The notes beneath the pieces were generated by a model, which saw nothing but the letters and a program-made list of their open reading frames with translations, searched no databases and was not told the DNA's origin. Positions 36,246 through 48,415 of a stretch of DNA of 64,000 nucleotides are shown here, in pieces. A program made the translations under genes and the position numbers. The stretch is from Medicago truncatula (lineage: Eukaryota; Streptophyta; Magnoliopsida; Fabales; Fabaceae). Numbering within the stretch: the stretch's first letter is position 1; every line of letters begins with the position of its first letter. The stretch spans positions 50,741,762 through 50,805,761 of the forward strand of contig NC_053042.1 in NCBI RefSeq assembly GCF_003473485.1, in the 5' to 3' direction.

Positions 36246-36786
36246 AAAAAAAAAGGATACATAAGCAAAAATGAGAAAAAGTAATACATAATAATTTAAA
36301 ATACATGAATAGAATATATTTTTAAAGATAACACCATTAATATAGTGTGAAATAAAATAATAATAATAAGAATAAATTATACAGGTTTTGTTCAAATTTC
36401 ATATGTTAATTTGTAAGAAAAAGACTTTTTAAAAGAAAAAGAAAAAGACTTTCTAAATATATTTTACATTCCTATTGTTCATTTGAAAAGTTTATTTATT
36501 TTTATGTGTTTAAACCTTTCTCGAACTTCAATGGCTCTGCAACTCCGATATCCAAACCAATGGAGATTGAGTTTGGTTGGTTTAGTTTAGTTTGAACCCA
36601 AACATGGAGGAAAAAACAATTTAATTGGCTTGGATTTTTATATTAATTGGGTCATGGATTTGATTCTTACATCGCTGAGAGACACTCGACGGCAGTCCAA
36701 CGATCCCCTACGATGGTAATTTAATTGGTATGATGAATTCCCTGCAGCGTTCTAACATTTGTTTTTTAGTTTTAACATTTTAAAAA

Positions 36787-37862
36787 GGCTTAAATGTGTT
36801 TTTGATCCCTTAACTATTTATTTGATATCACTTTGGTTCCTTAACTAAAAAAAAGATTGTTTGTATTTATCTTCATCTCCGTTACCTGTTTTGGTCTCTT
36901 CCGTTAAAAAAATTCAAAAAAATGTTAGGGTTTGTATTATTCATCTTCTTCCTTCTTTTTTCATCATCTTCTTCAAGATTTTCATCATCAACAACACACC
37001 AACCTAGATTTTTTTTCCTCTTCATCATCTTCAACAAATATATAAACATAATCAATTTCATAACTTAATCAATAACCAATTTTTTCATTCATAAACATCT
37101 CTTTCAATCTAAACAACACAATTTCTCAATCTCCCTGAAGCAAATCAACCAAAATATTCATATCTATTTCCTAATTTATTTTTTTCCAGATTCAATAACA
37201 ATGGGAAAATCAACCAAAATCTTCAAAACATCCACAACAACTACAATTAACAGTTGAAAAAATCCAGCAATAAAAATCCAAAAATTAATTATCAAAAAAA
37301 GTGACTTTGGTGCTAAATCCAATTGGGATAACTAGCACAACACCCAATTGAATTCAAGATTGAAGAACGACACCAATTTCCAATTATTCTGAGGTAGATT
37401 GAGTGTTGTTGGTGTTTTTGAGATGATGAATTTGAGTTTTTAAATGTTTTATATTTTAGGTTTGAATATGAAAGAAGGTGTTGAAGATGATTTGATTTTG
37501 TTTAGAGATTTGTCTTTCTTTTTCTTTGTTGTTGTTGCTGCTTATTGGGTTGTTGTTATTGTTTGTTCTTGTTGTTGGTGTTGTTCTTTTTTCTTTTTCT
37601 TTTTCATGAAAGCGTTGTTGTTGGTGTTCTTGGAAGAAGATGAAGAATTTAAGTGGAGAAGATGAAGAAAATAAATTAAGTTTTTCAGCCAATGTCAAAA
37701 TGACACGTGGATAGCAGTTAACGTTTTTTTTATTAAAATTAACGGAAGGGACCAAAACATGTAACGGAGATAAAGATAAAGTACCAAAATAATCTTTTTT
37801 TTACTTAAGGGATCAAAGCGATACCAAATAATAACTTAAGGGACGAAAAGAGCAATTAAGCC
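36787..37862. mobile_element. Mutator-type non-autonomous element, 1.08 kb
   Basis: Terminal inverted repeats of about 130 bp start GGCTTAAATGTG on the left and GGCTTAATTGCTC on the right (reversed). Both continue through TTTGRTCCCTTAA- and CTCCGTTAC-type segments. Exact 9-bp duplications (TTTTAAAAA) lie at 36778-36786 and 37863-37871. Long inverted repeats with a 9-bp duplication are the mark of Mutator-like elements. The inside is A/T-rich with no transposase. Confidence 0.82.
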
Positions 37863-37966
37863 TTTTAAAAAAAAATAAGTTGTTTTATCCTTGATTATAA
37901 TATTTAAATATTATTCAATTAAATTGTGTTATCATTTGATATGATCCATTATATTCAAAAAAAGAT

Positions 37967-38452
37967 AAATGATATTTGTACAATCATTTTGCAATAATTT
38001 TTGGACAACTTTCTCTCTCATACTCACATTATGTTTTTATTCTCTCTTTCTTTTTCTCTTTCTATTATTTTTAACTAGACTTAATTGCACTTTTGGACCC
38101 CTATCTTTCCAAAAGTTGCGGTTATGGACCCCTAACTAATTTAAATACAAAACAGCCCCCTATGTTTTGATTCTTTGGCAGTTTTGGACCCCCAGTCCAT
38201 TGTTGACTCGGTCAACGCTGACGTGGCACCCTAAGTGAGGTGCCACGTGTCAATTTTTTTTTTTTTTTTGCCTTGGGGGTCCAAAACTGCCAAAGAATCA
38301 AAACATAGGGGGCTGTTTTGTATTTAAATTAGTTAGGGGTCCATAACCGCAAATTTTGAAAAGATAGGGGTCCAAAAGTGCAATTAAGCCTTTTAACTAA
38401 TAGAAATAGAGAAAAATAAAGTTGTCTTAAAAGTTGTCAACAATGGTTGTTC
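37967..38452. mobile_element. MITE split by a Mutator-type MITE
   Basis: AATGATATTTGTACAATCATT at the left and CAATGGTTGTTCATATATCATT at the right are imperfect inverted repeats. Inner segments (TCTCTTTCTTTTTCTC and its complement) also pair. The 313-bp element at 38078-38390 sits inside it. Relatives occur at 42436-42591 and 62610-62795. Confidence 0.6.
38078..38390. mobile_element. Mutator-type palindromic MITE, 313 bp
   Basis: Two arms of about 130 bases are nearly perfect complements. The outer end reads GRCTTAATTGCACTTTTGG and the arms include GGACCCCTA and AAACATAGGGGG segments. Exact 9-bp duplications TTTTAACTA lie at 38069-38077 and 38391-38399. The end resembles that of the element at 36787-37862. 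It has no coding sequence. Its transcript would fold into a long hairpin. Confidence 0.88.
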
Positions 38453-39240
38453 ATATATCATTGCTCTTCAAAAAATTAAATGGATGGCTCGTGATCCATA
38501 TTTATGTTGAAATAGGTGGATTCAATCCAATTCATGAGTTAATTTGTATTGAGTGGATGAATTAACGGATTGATTGGAGGAATGGTGGATTAATGAATTA
38601 CCACTAAAAATAATATATAGAGAGTGATGCACATAAGGTTTGGTAGTTCAAATTATTTGAGTTAAAAAATAAGAAGTTGAAGATTTTGAATTTAAATTCA
38701 AACGAATGAGAGGGAAAAAAAATCTAATATTTAACTACTAATATTTGGCATTTAAAAATAAATTATTATATTACAGAGTTCATAGTTGAAAAGAAATTAT
38801 ATATATCTAATGTTGCTTTAAAAATTCTAATTATTTTGTGATATATAATCTTTACAAGTGTGACAATTATTATGGAATAGAGTTTTTTTTGTTATATATA
38901 TATCTCCATCATTTTATCAACAGCGATACACACAAATTTGTTTTCGTACTTGTATATTGTGTTATCCGCCATTAACAAGGTTGCTTGCATTAATCAATTG
39001 AAAATAAAGGTAAGATAATAAAAAGAATATGAAAACTGAAATGAAAAACGAGGTAACCCACATATTGTTTCCAATTACTTGAAAGCAACAAGAGGATGAT
39101 TATCTTGTGAATTGAGAATTGTGAAACAACACTCAATCTTTAAAAAAAATAAAAATGAAAGATTAAAATTGAAGAATGAAGGTTGTCGAAGGTTGAAAGA
39201 GAGTGAGAAAGAATACAAAACCATCAACATAGCAATTATT
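38453..39240. other. Intergenic, no gene seen
   Basis: AT-rich with short tandem TGGATT-type motifs. No gene or bounded element was found. Confidence 0.5.
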
Positions 39241-39245
39241 ATTAT

Positions 39246-40245
39246 TGAGAAATGACTCAAAAATTGTGATGTTGTGAAAGCTGAAAATCGTGGCGCGATT
39301 TTCAGAGGCGTGGTGCGATTTTGCTGGTAGAATGGATGGTTTCTGCTGAAGCAAATCATGGCGCGATTTTGTGCAGCGTGACACGATTTTTGGATAAGGC
39401 TGTTGTACCTTGGGTCGTACACAATGAACCGTGGCGCGATTTTGGCTAGCGCGGCGCGATTTTGACAGATCTGTCACACTATTTAAGCACTCTATGATCC
39501 ATTTGTTAAAAAGTTTGGTGAATCTCATGGAAACCAAAGGAGGGAACTTTTAAGGCTTTAGATATTAAAGATTGAGGGTCTTTGGGTGAGGTTCAAAGCT
39601 TCAAGCTGTGAATCTTGGAGAACCAAAAGAGGGGGCTCTTGGGAACAGGGTTGGTACCTTTTGGGAAGATTCATGGGGTTGGGAAACACATGAATGGAGA
39701 GTCTTTTGTGAGCAACTTGGGTGAGTCTTGTGAAACCAAAAGAGAAGATCCTTAATGAAATCAAAGGCTAAGGGTTGGTTCTCTTTTGGGGGTTAGATTC
39801 TAGAGTTGGGAAACAATTGTAAACATCTTGGGAGAGTGAAAATCATGAGTGTCTTGTTCATTGGTGAGATTGGGAAAATTGGTAGAAATTAGGGTTGTTC
39901 TTTGTGAGCTTGTTTAAGCTAATTTCTTGTAACCCATTTTGTATCTCTTTGTAAAAACCCATTGATAGTGGATTGGAGAGATCAATCTCTGCTCCAGAGT
40001 AGGTCATTGTTGGACCGAACTGGGTGAACATTTCTTGATGTTGTTATCTTTTCTCTGCTCTTTTTATCTTGTTTATCCTTTTGTTAGATTGTGGTTTTGT
40101 TATGCACTTGTTTTCTAGATTAGATCTAGATTGTTGTTATTGCTTGTGATTATTTACATTTGATTGTTGATTGTCATTGATACTTGCTCCACGAATCTAA
40201 ATTTTATTGATGTGAGTTTTGAAATTTGAGAATGAATTCACAATA
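39246..40245 (+). mobile_element. Solo LTR related to the copia LTR
   Basis: About 1000 bp collinear with the LTRs at 23017-23808 and 27030-27824. It has three doublets of the GTGGCGCGATT motif (39284-39320, 39353-39390, 39430-39463), then AAGGCTGTTGTACCTTGGG, TTGGACCGAACTGGGT and the end TTCACAATA, where the copia LTR has TTCACAACA. ATTAT at 39241-39245 and 40246-40250 is a candidate target duplication, although weak in such AT-rich DNA. No internal sequence or second LTR adjoins it, so recombination between two LTRs is likely. Confidence 0.8.
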
Positions 40246-40425
40246 ATTATCATTTATTCACATGACATCCATTAATCACTATTAAAAAGAAGGACCATGA
40301 TTTAGGATAATTCATTACACAAGCCAATTGATCCTCTCTCTCCCTCCACACACACATAACAGAGAGAGAAGGTAGAAGAAACTTAACATCCATTTTTTTT
40401 GTTATAGACACTTGACATCCATGTA

Positions 40426-40860
40426 TTTTTTTTTTTTTTTTTTTTAAAAAGCTAAAATGAAATTATATAATAATGAAGTTCTTAGAGCACAAGGTGTGTC
40501 TTAGAGACTACAACAGAAACCAAGAGTTACAACAAATACAACCAACCCAACAAAGCTACATTAGCCTATACCCAAACACACAAGAGGGCATGACCACCAC
40601 TGCTGGGTACCAAAAGCAAAAATAGCTTTTTTAGCTTTCAACCATTCTAAGGACAACATCTTTACCTTGTCTGACAAACAGGGAATGAGAGTTATTACAT
40701 TATTAAACAGACGATTATTTTGTTCATTCCACACAACTCAGGCACAAAAAAGTCATATAAATTGCATAAAAGAACGTCTAGAATTAACACCACCTGTCAA
40801 ATAAGTAAACATATGCCAAAGCAAACCAAACTTAAAAGTTAATTTATTTCTTTCTCTATA
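40426..40860 (-). mobile_element. L1 LINE 3' fragment
   Basis: The plus-strand poly(T) at 40425-40445 is the element's poly(A). Reading the minus strand, the end of an L1 ORF2 is clear: NEQNNRLFNNVITLIPCL, then LEWLKAKKAIFAFGT and CLGIG before a TAA at 40561-40563. It is clearly related to the LINE at 31037-32039. Two Trp codons in the arm above have become TGA. 5'-truncated and dead. Confidence 0.8.
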
Positions 40861-41621
40861 AACAGCATAATCAAACTTTATGCAAATGAGTTTATTTGCA
40901 TTCTCTAAATTAGCCTACTAGATTACACATTTATCTACATAGAATAGAACATTTTTATATGTTGATCGAACAATGCATATAACTCAACTTTATTTTCTAT
41001 ACTATCATTTTCATTCACATTTTATTCTTGCCTTTTTATATTATTTTTCTTGTTTATTCACCATTACACGTTTCTTGCACTATAAACTAAAATAGGTAAA
41101 AAAAAATTAAGAAAGCAAACTAGTTAATCAAAATTGATATCGAAAATAATCAAATATAATTTACATCAGCAGGACAATCCAATTGGATTATTAAAACTTG
41201 TAATATGTCAACTAAAACCCCATTAAATGTCTTTATTTTGAATCTTAGTTTCATGATCGAGTTTATTTGTTATAAGGATTGGATAGAATTTGATGCCAAC
41301 ACTCACTAGTACATGTTTAGTTAAAAAAAGTTGAAGTTTTTTTTGTAAAAGAAGTTGAAGTTCAGATAACAGGAAAATGTGAAGTGCTCGATCCATAGTT
41401 GAGATTAGCTTGAATATTGGAATGTGCTGTCTTCTTTGCTGTATAGATAAGATTGGCTGCCCATTGTGAACATTTCGATCCTATCCTGTAGAGTGAAGAG
41501 TTATCAACTAAATGCCCCTTCAATTCGACAAGATGATGAAAAAGTATATTTAAATAATGATATTCTTGATTGTACAGCTTGTTTTGATAGCTAAAGTAAA
41601 ATTCCTGACATAAATTGACAC
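40861..41621. other. Intergenic, no gene seen
   Basis: AT-rich, without a supported gene, RNA or bounded element. Confidence 0.5.
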
Positions 41622-41624
41622 TAA

Positions 41625-42255
41625 GGCTTTGTTTGACTGGTCAAAGAAAGTTTAAGGAAAGAATGTAAGAGGAAAGATTGTAAAAAGAAAGATTGAGAGT
41701 GGAAAGTGAGAGGATTGTTTTAATGGTTTGGTATGAGAGATAGTAGAAGGAAAGAAAGATAAAAGTTCATAAAAAAATGAATAATAATAGAAATGTGTGT
41801 TTTTAAAAGGACAAAAATATCCTTATACACAAATTTAATGTGATAAAAAGAATAGAAAAAAATAGACACTATAATTTAATCTATAAAATAAATCGTGTAA
41901 ATAAATAAAAATAAAAGCTGGGTTGCATTTCATTACTTGTGCGTTGATGATAGCAATAATAGCTGAAAGATGAATAGTATATATAGCACAACAAAGTAGC
42001 ATAGGCTTTTAAGATAGGTTAAATTGAGATTTTCAAATTAAGACAATGGTACATTTGTACTTTCAAACAGTTTTGATGCTTTCCTCAAACTTTCTTCTCA
42101 ATCTGGTGAGGAAAGTTTTTTTCTGTGGGACCCAACAAAAAGTAATTCGTCCTTCCAATTTTTGAGATAACCAAACTATGGAAGGGATCTTGATTTGTGA
42201 GCTTTCTTTCCTACCACAATCAATCCTCAAACTTTCTTTGGAACCAAACACACCC
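41625..42255. mobile_element. Tourist-like (PIF/Harbinger) element
   Basis: The ends GGCTTTGTTTGACTGG (left) and, reversed, GGGTGTGTTTGGTTCC (right) continue as matching AAAGAAAGTTTRAGG segments. TAA flanks both sides (41622-41624 and 42256-42258), the usual 3-bp duplication of this superfamily. No transposase is seen. Confidence 0.72.
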
Positions 42256-42435
42256 TAAGAGCCAAGTGTTGGATTTTAATTTATTTATTTATTCATCACA
42301 CATAAACATGTCCAGAGACGAATTGGCACTGCATAACCGAGAATCGATCAGTTGTTCTTAGCCTACAACTTTAAATATAAGTCTATTTTAAAGCTTGAAA
42401 TATGGTTGGTGTTTGATAATTTGAGTTAGAAAAAT

Positions 42436-42591
42436 GATATTTGTACAATCATTTTGTGACGACTCTATCTTTCATATCCACATTATGTTTTTATTCTCTC
42501 TCTTCCTTTTTCACTCTCCATTGTTTTTGACCAATAGAAAAAGAGAAAAGAGAAGTTGTCATAATAATTATAAAAAATATTGATAAATATC
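42436..42591. mobile_element. MITE, same family as 37967-38452
   Basis: GATATTTGTACAATCATTTTG at the left and the inverted GATATTTATCAATATTTT at the right enclose pyrimidine/purine arms (CTCTCTTCCTTTTTC and its complement). It is an intact copy of the MITE that is split at 38 kb. Confidence 0.55.
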
Positions 42592-44328
42592 TCTCTTTTT
42601 CGTTATGAAGCAGGATGGAAAGTGGGTCCGCTAATGTATAATGTATGTCCATCCAAGTCACACTTTTCACATGTCATTAATTATATTAACTATAACTTCT
42701 CTTATTAAAAGAATGTGTGGTGGTCCTTTGTTATACGGGTTAGGTTTCTTGACCAGTAACATGAAAATATCTTTATTTGGTGAAAAAGAAATCGAATGAG
42801 AATACGCGGAATACAGAATTATTTTCTTATTTAGAAGAAGGATATGAAACATGTTACCTAGCAAGGAATGTATCCTAGACTTTGTAAACGAGTTCCTGAA
42901 TTTTTTTTATTAAGTAGTTGCTTTTCTTAACAAAATAAATGCTTCCTAAATTGTTGTTTGTGATCAGGACAGAACTTAATCTTAATCATAACGGTCACTA
43001 ATTTTTTTAGTCACCAATGTCTTTTGAATTATGTTAACAATGTATTGTTTCAACAAAATTATGTAGTGCAGCTTTGAATAATAGTACATTGTTTAAAAAT
43101 ATGTGGAAGCAGAGTTAGAGAAGAATTTCTTTTTTTTTTTTAACAAAGAGTTAGGGAAGAATTGAATCATGTGTAATGAGTCACGAGTTACGAGTATGTA
43201 ATGAGTCAAAGAGTTAAAAGGAATAATATAGGAAATAGGCATGTAGATTTGTATAAATAAGGAAAGGACAAGAGAAAAAGGCATAGAAATTGTGATGTCA
43301 AAATCTTCTTTTTTATCTGAACTCTCTTCTCTCTAATTCTTCCTTCTTTATTGTAATCATTCAAGTTATGAAACTTATTTTATTTCATCAATTCAATAAA
43401 ACTGTTTAAGGATCCTAATTCATTTTAAGGTCCGTTAGAGAGTACTTATGGTCCCACATTGGATAGCTTGCTAACAAAGCATTAACAAACTGTAGGTACT
43501 AACTATCTATCAACAACTAATTCTAACTATACTAACTTTTTTTTTTTAGTGAAACTATATTAACTAACTTGAATTAAAGTTCAACATCCTCCTTGATTCA
43601 AGTTTTTCAATCTATAGAAAATTTGTTGACTATAAATAACACCATTGGTTTGGATAACTCAAAAATAGCTTGCTAACAAACTATATAGTTACTAAGTAAC
43701 TGTCAACAATTATAAATATCATTTACTAATTGCCAGCTTAGTTTTGTTTTCATTGAATAATTGCCAGATAATAAACAAATTATATGCATATCTGAGTTGT
43801 AACACAAAGCTATGACATGATTGGTAACAGAAAGCCAATACCCTATTTTGTCCCCTTCTTACATCTGTTTCCTAAGTTTTAATATCAATGCATTAATAGA
43901 AGGAACTACTACTAATATTGATGATGCATTAACAGAAGTTCCCCTATTTGATAGCTTAAAATTTTCACAGCGAATGAATATCAAATTATGTTTTTCTTAT
44001 ATATATTTTAAAAATTAATCGATTTTTACAAAAAAGTAAACAACTCATTTATATAAAATAACACGTTTAAAAAATCATGACATAGGAAGGAATATGCTGA
44101 TGAGATAACCTTTGTCGTGAATTGACCTGTATGTACCAACGAACGATGACTTCACAAGGACATAATCGTCCATGCAGATAATTTCCGCGGGTACGGTAGT
44201 TAGGAAACGCGCCCATTTTGTGGACCCCACCTCAAACTCGGCTTATTACAACAATGTGAAAAGCTGACTCAGCGATAGTTGTGTCTATCCAATCTCATTT
44301 GTCCATGTTACCTTCATTTCATTTCTCT
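42592..44328. other. Intergenic upstream of the HAD gene
   Basis: No gene is seen. Runs of poly(T) occur near 43129 and 43540. The last 200 bases before 44329 are less AT-rich and probably hold the promoter. Confidence 0.45.
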
Positions 44329-44336
44329 CTATATAT
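44329..44336 (+). promoter_or_regulatory. TATA box of the HAD gene
   Basis: CTATATAT lies about 70 bases before the ATG at 44402, behind a CT-rich stretch. Confidence 0.5.
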
Positions 44337-44401
44337 TCCTTCAATTGAAACTTTCTTTCACTCGCTCTCATTTCATTCATCAACAAAACAGATTTGAAAC
44401 A

Positions 44402-46072
44402 ATGGCTTTTCGTAACAAACCTTCTCCCTTCGACTGCATTATCTTCGGTAAGTACATCATCTTCTCTTACTTTCTCCAATTTACAAACTCATTCAATATC
44501 ATTTTCTCTAATTCAATTGTTTATCAAACAGATTTGGATGATACCTTGTACCCATCCAACACCGGAATCGGAGCTGCCGTTAAGAAAAATATCGATCTCT
44601 TTCTAATGGAAAAATGTGGTTTCTCACAATCCAAAGCCTCCACCCTGAGGGTTGAACTCTTTAAATCCCACGGTAGCACCCTCGCCGGTTTACGCGCACT
44701 AGGCTATGATATCACCGCCGAAGAATACCACGGGTAACTTAGCTTATGCATAATCACAGTGGATCATTGTGATTTTGACATACACTTAATTTAATTTAAA
44801 CATAACATAACTACTTTGTATTTTACTCCAAAGTAGCATGATGCTAATTAAGTTTTCGTTCTTCTTAGTTTCGTGCACGGAAGGCTACCTTACGAATTAA
44901 TCAAACCAGACATTCAGTTACGGAACCTCTTACGTTCCATCAACCAAAGGAAGATTGTATGTCCATTTTCTAATCTTAATTTAGTTAACTTGAAATTATT
45001 ATTATTTTTGGTATATATTTTTAATTTTTGGGATTATTTCTGTTATTGTTAGATATTTACGAATTCGGACAGGATTCATGCACTTAGAGCGTTGGACAGG
45101 CTTGGGATAACAGACTGTTTTGAACAGATTATATGTTTTGAGACTTTAAACCCGAATCTACCTAATTCAACCCGCCCCGATGAATTTCCTGTCCTATTGA
45201 AACCTTCACCGGATGCCTTCAAGATTGCGATCCAAGCTGCCAACGTCGATCCTCGTCATACGGTGAGTCAACTAATTATAGTAGTTGTAACAACTTGTCG
45301 AATGACGGACACTAACGTTCTTTTTTATTGTATATATTTATTCAATTTAAATGTTTAGATTTTGAATGAAAAGATTTGTAATTAAAAAAGTTTAACTAAA
45401 ATAAATAATTCGTTGTCAAATTCTTTATAATTATGGTGTTGATTTGGATTTGAGTTTGAAAAAGAATTGAGTTGTTGAGGATAAATTTGTTCTAAAAAAT
45501 AGTTAATGCTTAGTTAACTTTGGAGTTGCATTAAATATTATTAAAAAAATTAATGTTTCCTACTAGTACTACAATACCTTTTACGAAGTTATAGTCACAA
45601 TCTTTATGAATGAGAGGTTGTTCCATATATGACAATTAAATCTCATCGATGAAAATGTATCTCTTGTTTTGCAGTTGTTTCTGGATGACAGTGTTCGAAA
45701 CATCATTGCGGGTAAAGAAATGGGTCTCCACACCGTTTTGGTAATTTTACTAACCAAAGTTAATATTTACTTGCAAGTTGTCAGAATCACATGTGATTTT
45801 GTAGACCATGATTCTAACAAACAAATTGTAATTATACATACCAAACAGAACTAATTTATTTAACTGAGATTTGTTTATTTATTATTTAGGTTGGGGAGAC
45901 AGTGAAAAACAATGTAGGGGACTATGTAGTGGAATGTGTGAATAGTGTTACACTTGCAGAAGTGATTCCTGAAATATGGGGAAGTAGAGTGGATGATTAT
46001 GATCAAAAGCTATCGCGCACAAACAGCGAATTGGATGCTTTGCTAAGCGCATATACTGCTGTTGGAGCTTGA
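44402..46072 (+). CDS. HAD phosphatase, pyrimidine 5'-nucleotidase-like
   Basis: Six exons (44402-44447, 44532-44733, 44869-44956, 45053-45262, 45675-45740, 45890-46072) with GT-AG introns join to 264 aa. The four HAD motifs are all present: DLDDT (Asp16 and Asp18, nucleophile and acid), FTNSD (about 114-118), Lys162 in LLKPSPDAF, and LFLDDS (Asp186, Asp187). An inserted helical cap after motif I (SKASTLRVELFKSHGST) fits subfamily IA, close to yeast Sdt1-type pyrimidine nucleotidases. These often appear in plant annotations as 'suppressor of disruption of TFIIS-like'. The likely role is dephosphorylation of small phosphorylated metabolites in the cytosol; the substrate is not known. No transit or signal peptide is seen. 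The catalytic motif is split across the exon 1-2 junction. Confidence 0.92.
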
Positions 46073-47329
46073 AAACTGACCTTGTTGGATGTGTTTGTAC
46101 AAACCCAACTACCCAATAACACTCCACCAATAAGCACAAAAAGACAATGAACAAATAATGTGGGGAATCTCATGTGAATAGTGTTAACAACTTAACAAGT
46201 GTCTCAAGAGAAATAAATAAATAAATAAATTGTATGGTAGATATTACTAACCTCCTCTGTGTTCGAATTGACTTTCAAACTTGTAAAACTTCTAAATTAA
46301 TAAAAATTCGAGTTATTCATGTTTACTGTAAAAAAATCCATATGAGAAATGTCCGATCATGAATCTCTCGGCTTTGAAGATATAATGTTTTTCTCCAAGC
46401 TAATATTGGTTATTCGTGAGAATGAGAAAGAAAACTTAGGCTAATGAGTGTATCATAGACATCTAAACTTTTTTTTATGCAAATCTACGTCTTACTTTTA
46501 CAATTTGCAATATACGTGTCTAAACTTCTTTTTCTGACAAAATACATGTCTAAACATGATATCCAAATATCTTGTGCGGATAAAATTGTGAACGCTTGAT
46601 AACACATAAAGTCAAATTATTACTATTTTTTATTACAATTTTTACTAATTTTATTAGCTTTATATAATAATATACCAAATAACCTTTCCACATCAAATGC
46701 ACTATGAATTTATGATAGCTACGAAAATGTATTTTATGTTTTCGGGGGAGTAAGATGGCAAATTTAAAATCATCAGTCGTTTTTTAAAGATAAAAAAAAG
46801 TCATCGATCGTTATCTTGCTAATGTGAAAAGAGATGTTAGATGACTTATTGCTTACTAACCAAAATGTGACGTTTTTGCGTCTAGAAAAAGAAAGTGACT
46901 TTTTTTCATCAATTTTATATATATTCTACTGCTTTTAAGTAATCAAGTTTATGTCAAAAAAAAAAATTATGTATATTTGACGGGAGACCATAAGTTCCAC
47001 CCATCTCCTTTAAAAAAAGTTCCACCCATCATTAAGGTGATCCACTTTTTTGGCGATAAGAAATTTTTCGTGTCTTAGATGGAAGCATCATCCTGCATTA
47101 ATTTTTTTAAGGATTTAATTTATTATTATTATACCAAAACAAATTAAAGACAATAGCATGACTCAAATTCAAAACATTATGTCTTTTAAAATAAGGTGAC
47201 AAATTCAGTGAAAAGATCTAAAATCCAATTTAAATTAAATTAAATCCTATTGAATTATTTTATCGAGTCATACACTTCAAAACCGAACAACACCTCGAAC
47301 ACGGATCCAAATTATAGGCTTGACCAAGC
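46073..47329. other. Intergenic, no gene seen
   Basis: 3' flank of the HAD gene, then AT-rich sequence. An AAAT microsatellite lies near 46211. Confidence 0.5.
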
Positions 47330-47332
47330 TAA

Positions 47333-48243
47333 GTGTGTGTTTGGCATCACTTTTCCACAAGCCAAAAGTGCTTTTCTTTTGCCAGACTCCGTTTCCCCAA
47401 TTTTTATCTTGTTTGGATAAAGAAGAAGCGATTCTAGGAAACGTGATTTTATGCCCAAAACGCCAGTTCCGCTGAAGCTCACATTCCTAGCTTCTGCGGT
47501 GAATCCCAAAATCAATTTTTGTTTACTGTACATTGGCAGTTAAAAAACTCATTTCCTTCCTTCTTTGCCCTCAGATCTATATCGTTTTCTTCCTTCTCTC
47601 CCTCTTGAACAACCCATTTCAGTTTCTATTCTCTGTCTCAACATTTCTGAATTTGTTAAACATTTTTTTTCTTGTTTTCTTTGCATCAAGCAACTTCCAG
47701 GATCTCTGTTTTTTGTTTTCTTCACATCAAGCAGCTTCCAGAAAATTTGTATATTTTCTTTTCTGTTTGTTTTGGGATGCGTTTTATTCCTTCGCTTTGT
47801 TATATATTATAATCATTAATTAATTACTATATGTTTTTATTAGTTTTTACTTTTTTTTAGGAAAAAAATAGTTTTTAAGTTATTATTAATATTTATTACG
47901 GTTCTTCAACAAAACAAAGGAAAAGTTATTATATGGTCCTTAAAAAAAGAAGTTATTATCATGGATCCTCTAAAAAAAAAATATTGTTATCGATGTATTC
48001 TAATTAATTATTTGAAACAAAAAAGAATATTAACAAAATTGAAAAACCCATTTTGATAATTATACATCTAAAAGCAATTTTGATTTAATGTATCCAAACA
48101 ACACCAACTTATAAGAATCACTTTTAACGAAGTGTATCCAAACAAAAATCAATTCACATCTAACTCACTTTTAATCAAAATCAATTCTCTCAAACTCAAT
48201 TCTATCAAAATCAATTTTTGCCACCGCCATACCAAACACACAC
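47333..48243. mobile_element. Tourist-like element, 0.9 kb
   Basis: The ends GTGTGTGTTTGGCATCAC (left) and, reversed, GTGTGTGTTTGGTATGGCGG (right) are flanked by TAA at 47330-47332 and 48244-48246. Pieces resembling its right arm (AATCAATTCACATYYAACTC) occur at 10596-10640. No transposase was found. Confidence 0.7.
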
Positions 48244-48415
48244 TAAAACAAATTAGCATTTCAAAACATGTTGTTGATACGATAGTCATAAAATCAAGAA
48301 TAAAAAAAACTATTAAAACAAAGGTTTAAAAACTACAATTTCAACATGTCTCACTTAAATTTGATCATAAATTAGTACATCAAATCAGAATTATATGAGA
48401 ATGTTGAGCTCACAT

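Noticed and set aside
37444..37755. Open frames on both strands in the 36.8-37.9 kb element
   Set aside because: Low-complexity Phe/Val- or Asn/Thr-rich translations inside a Mutator-type element; no domain.
47533..47823. Phe/Leu-rich plus-strand frame of 96 codons
   Set aside because: Lies inside the Tourist-like element at 47333-48243 and has repetitive composition.
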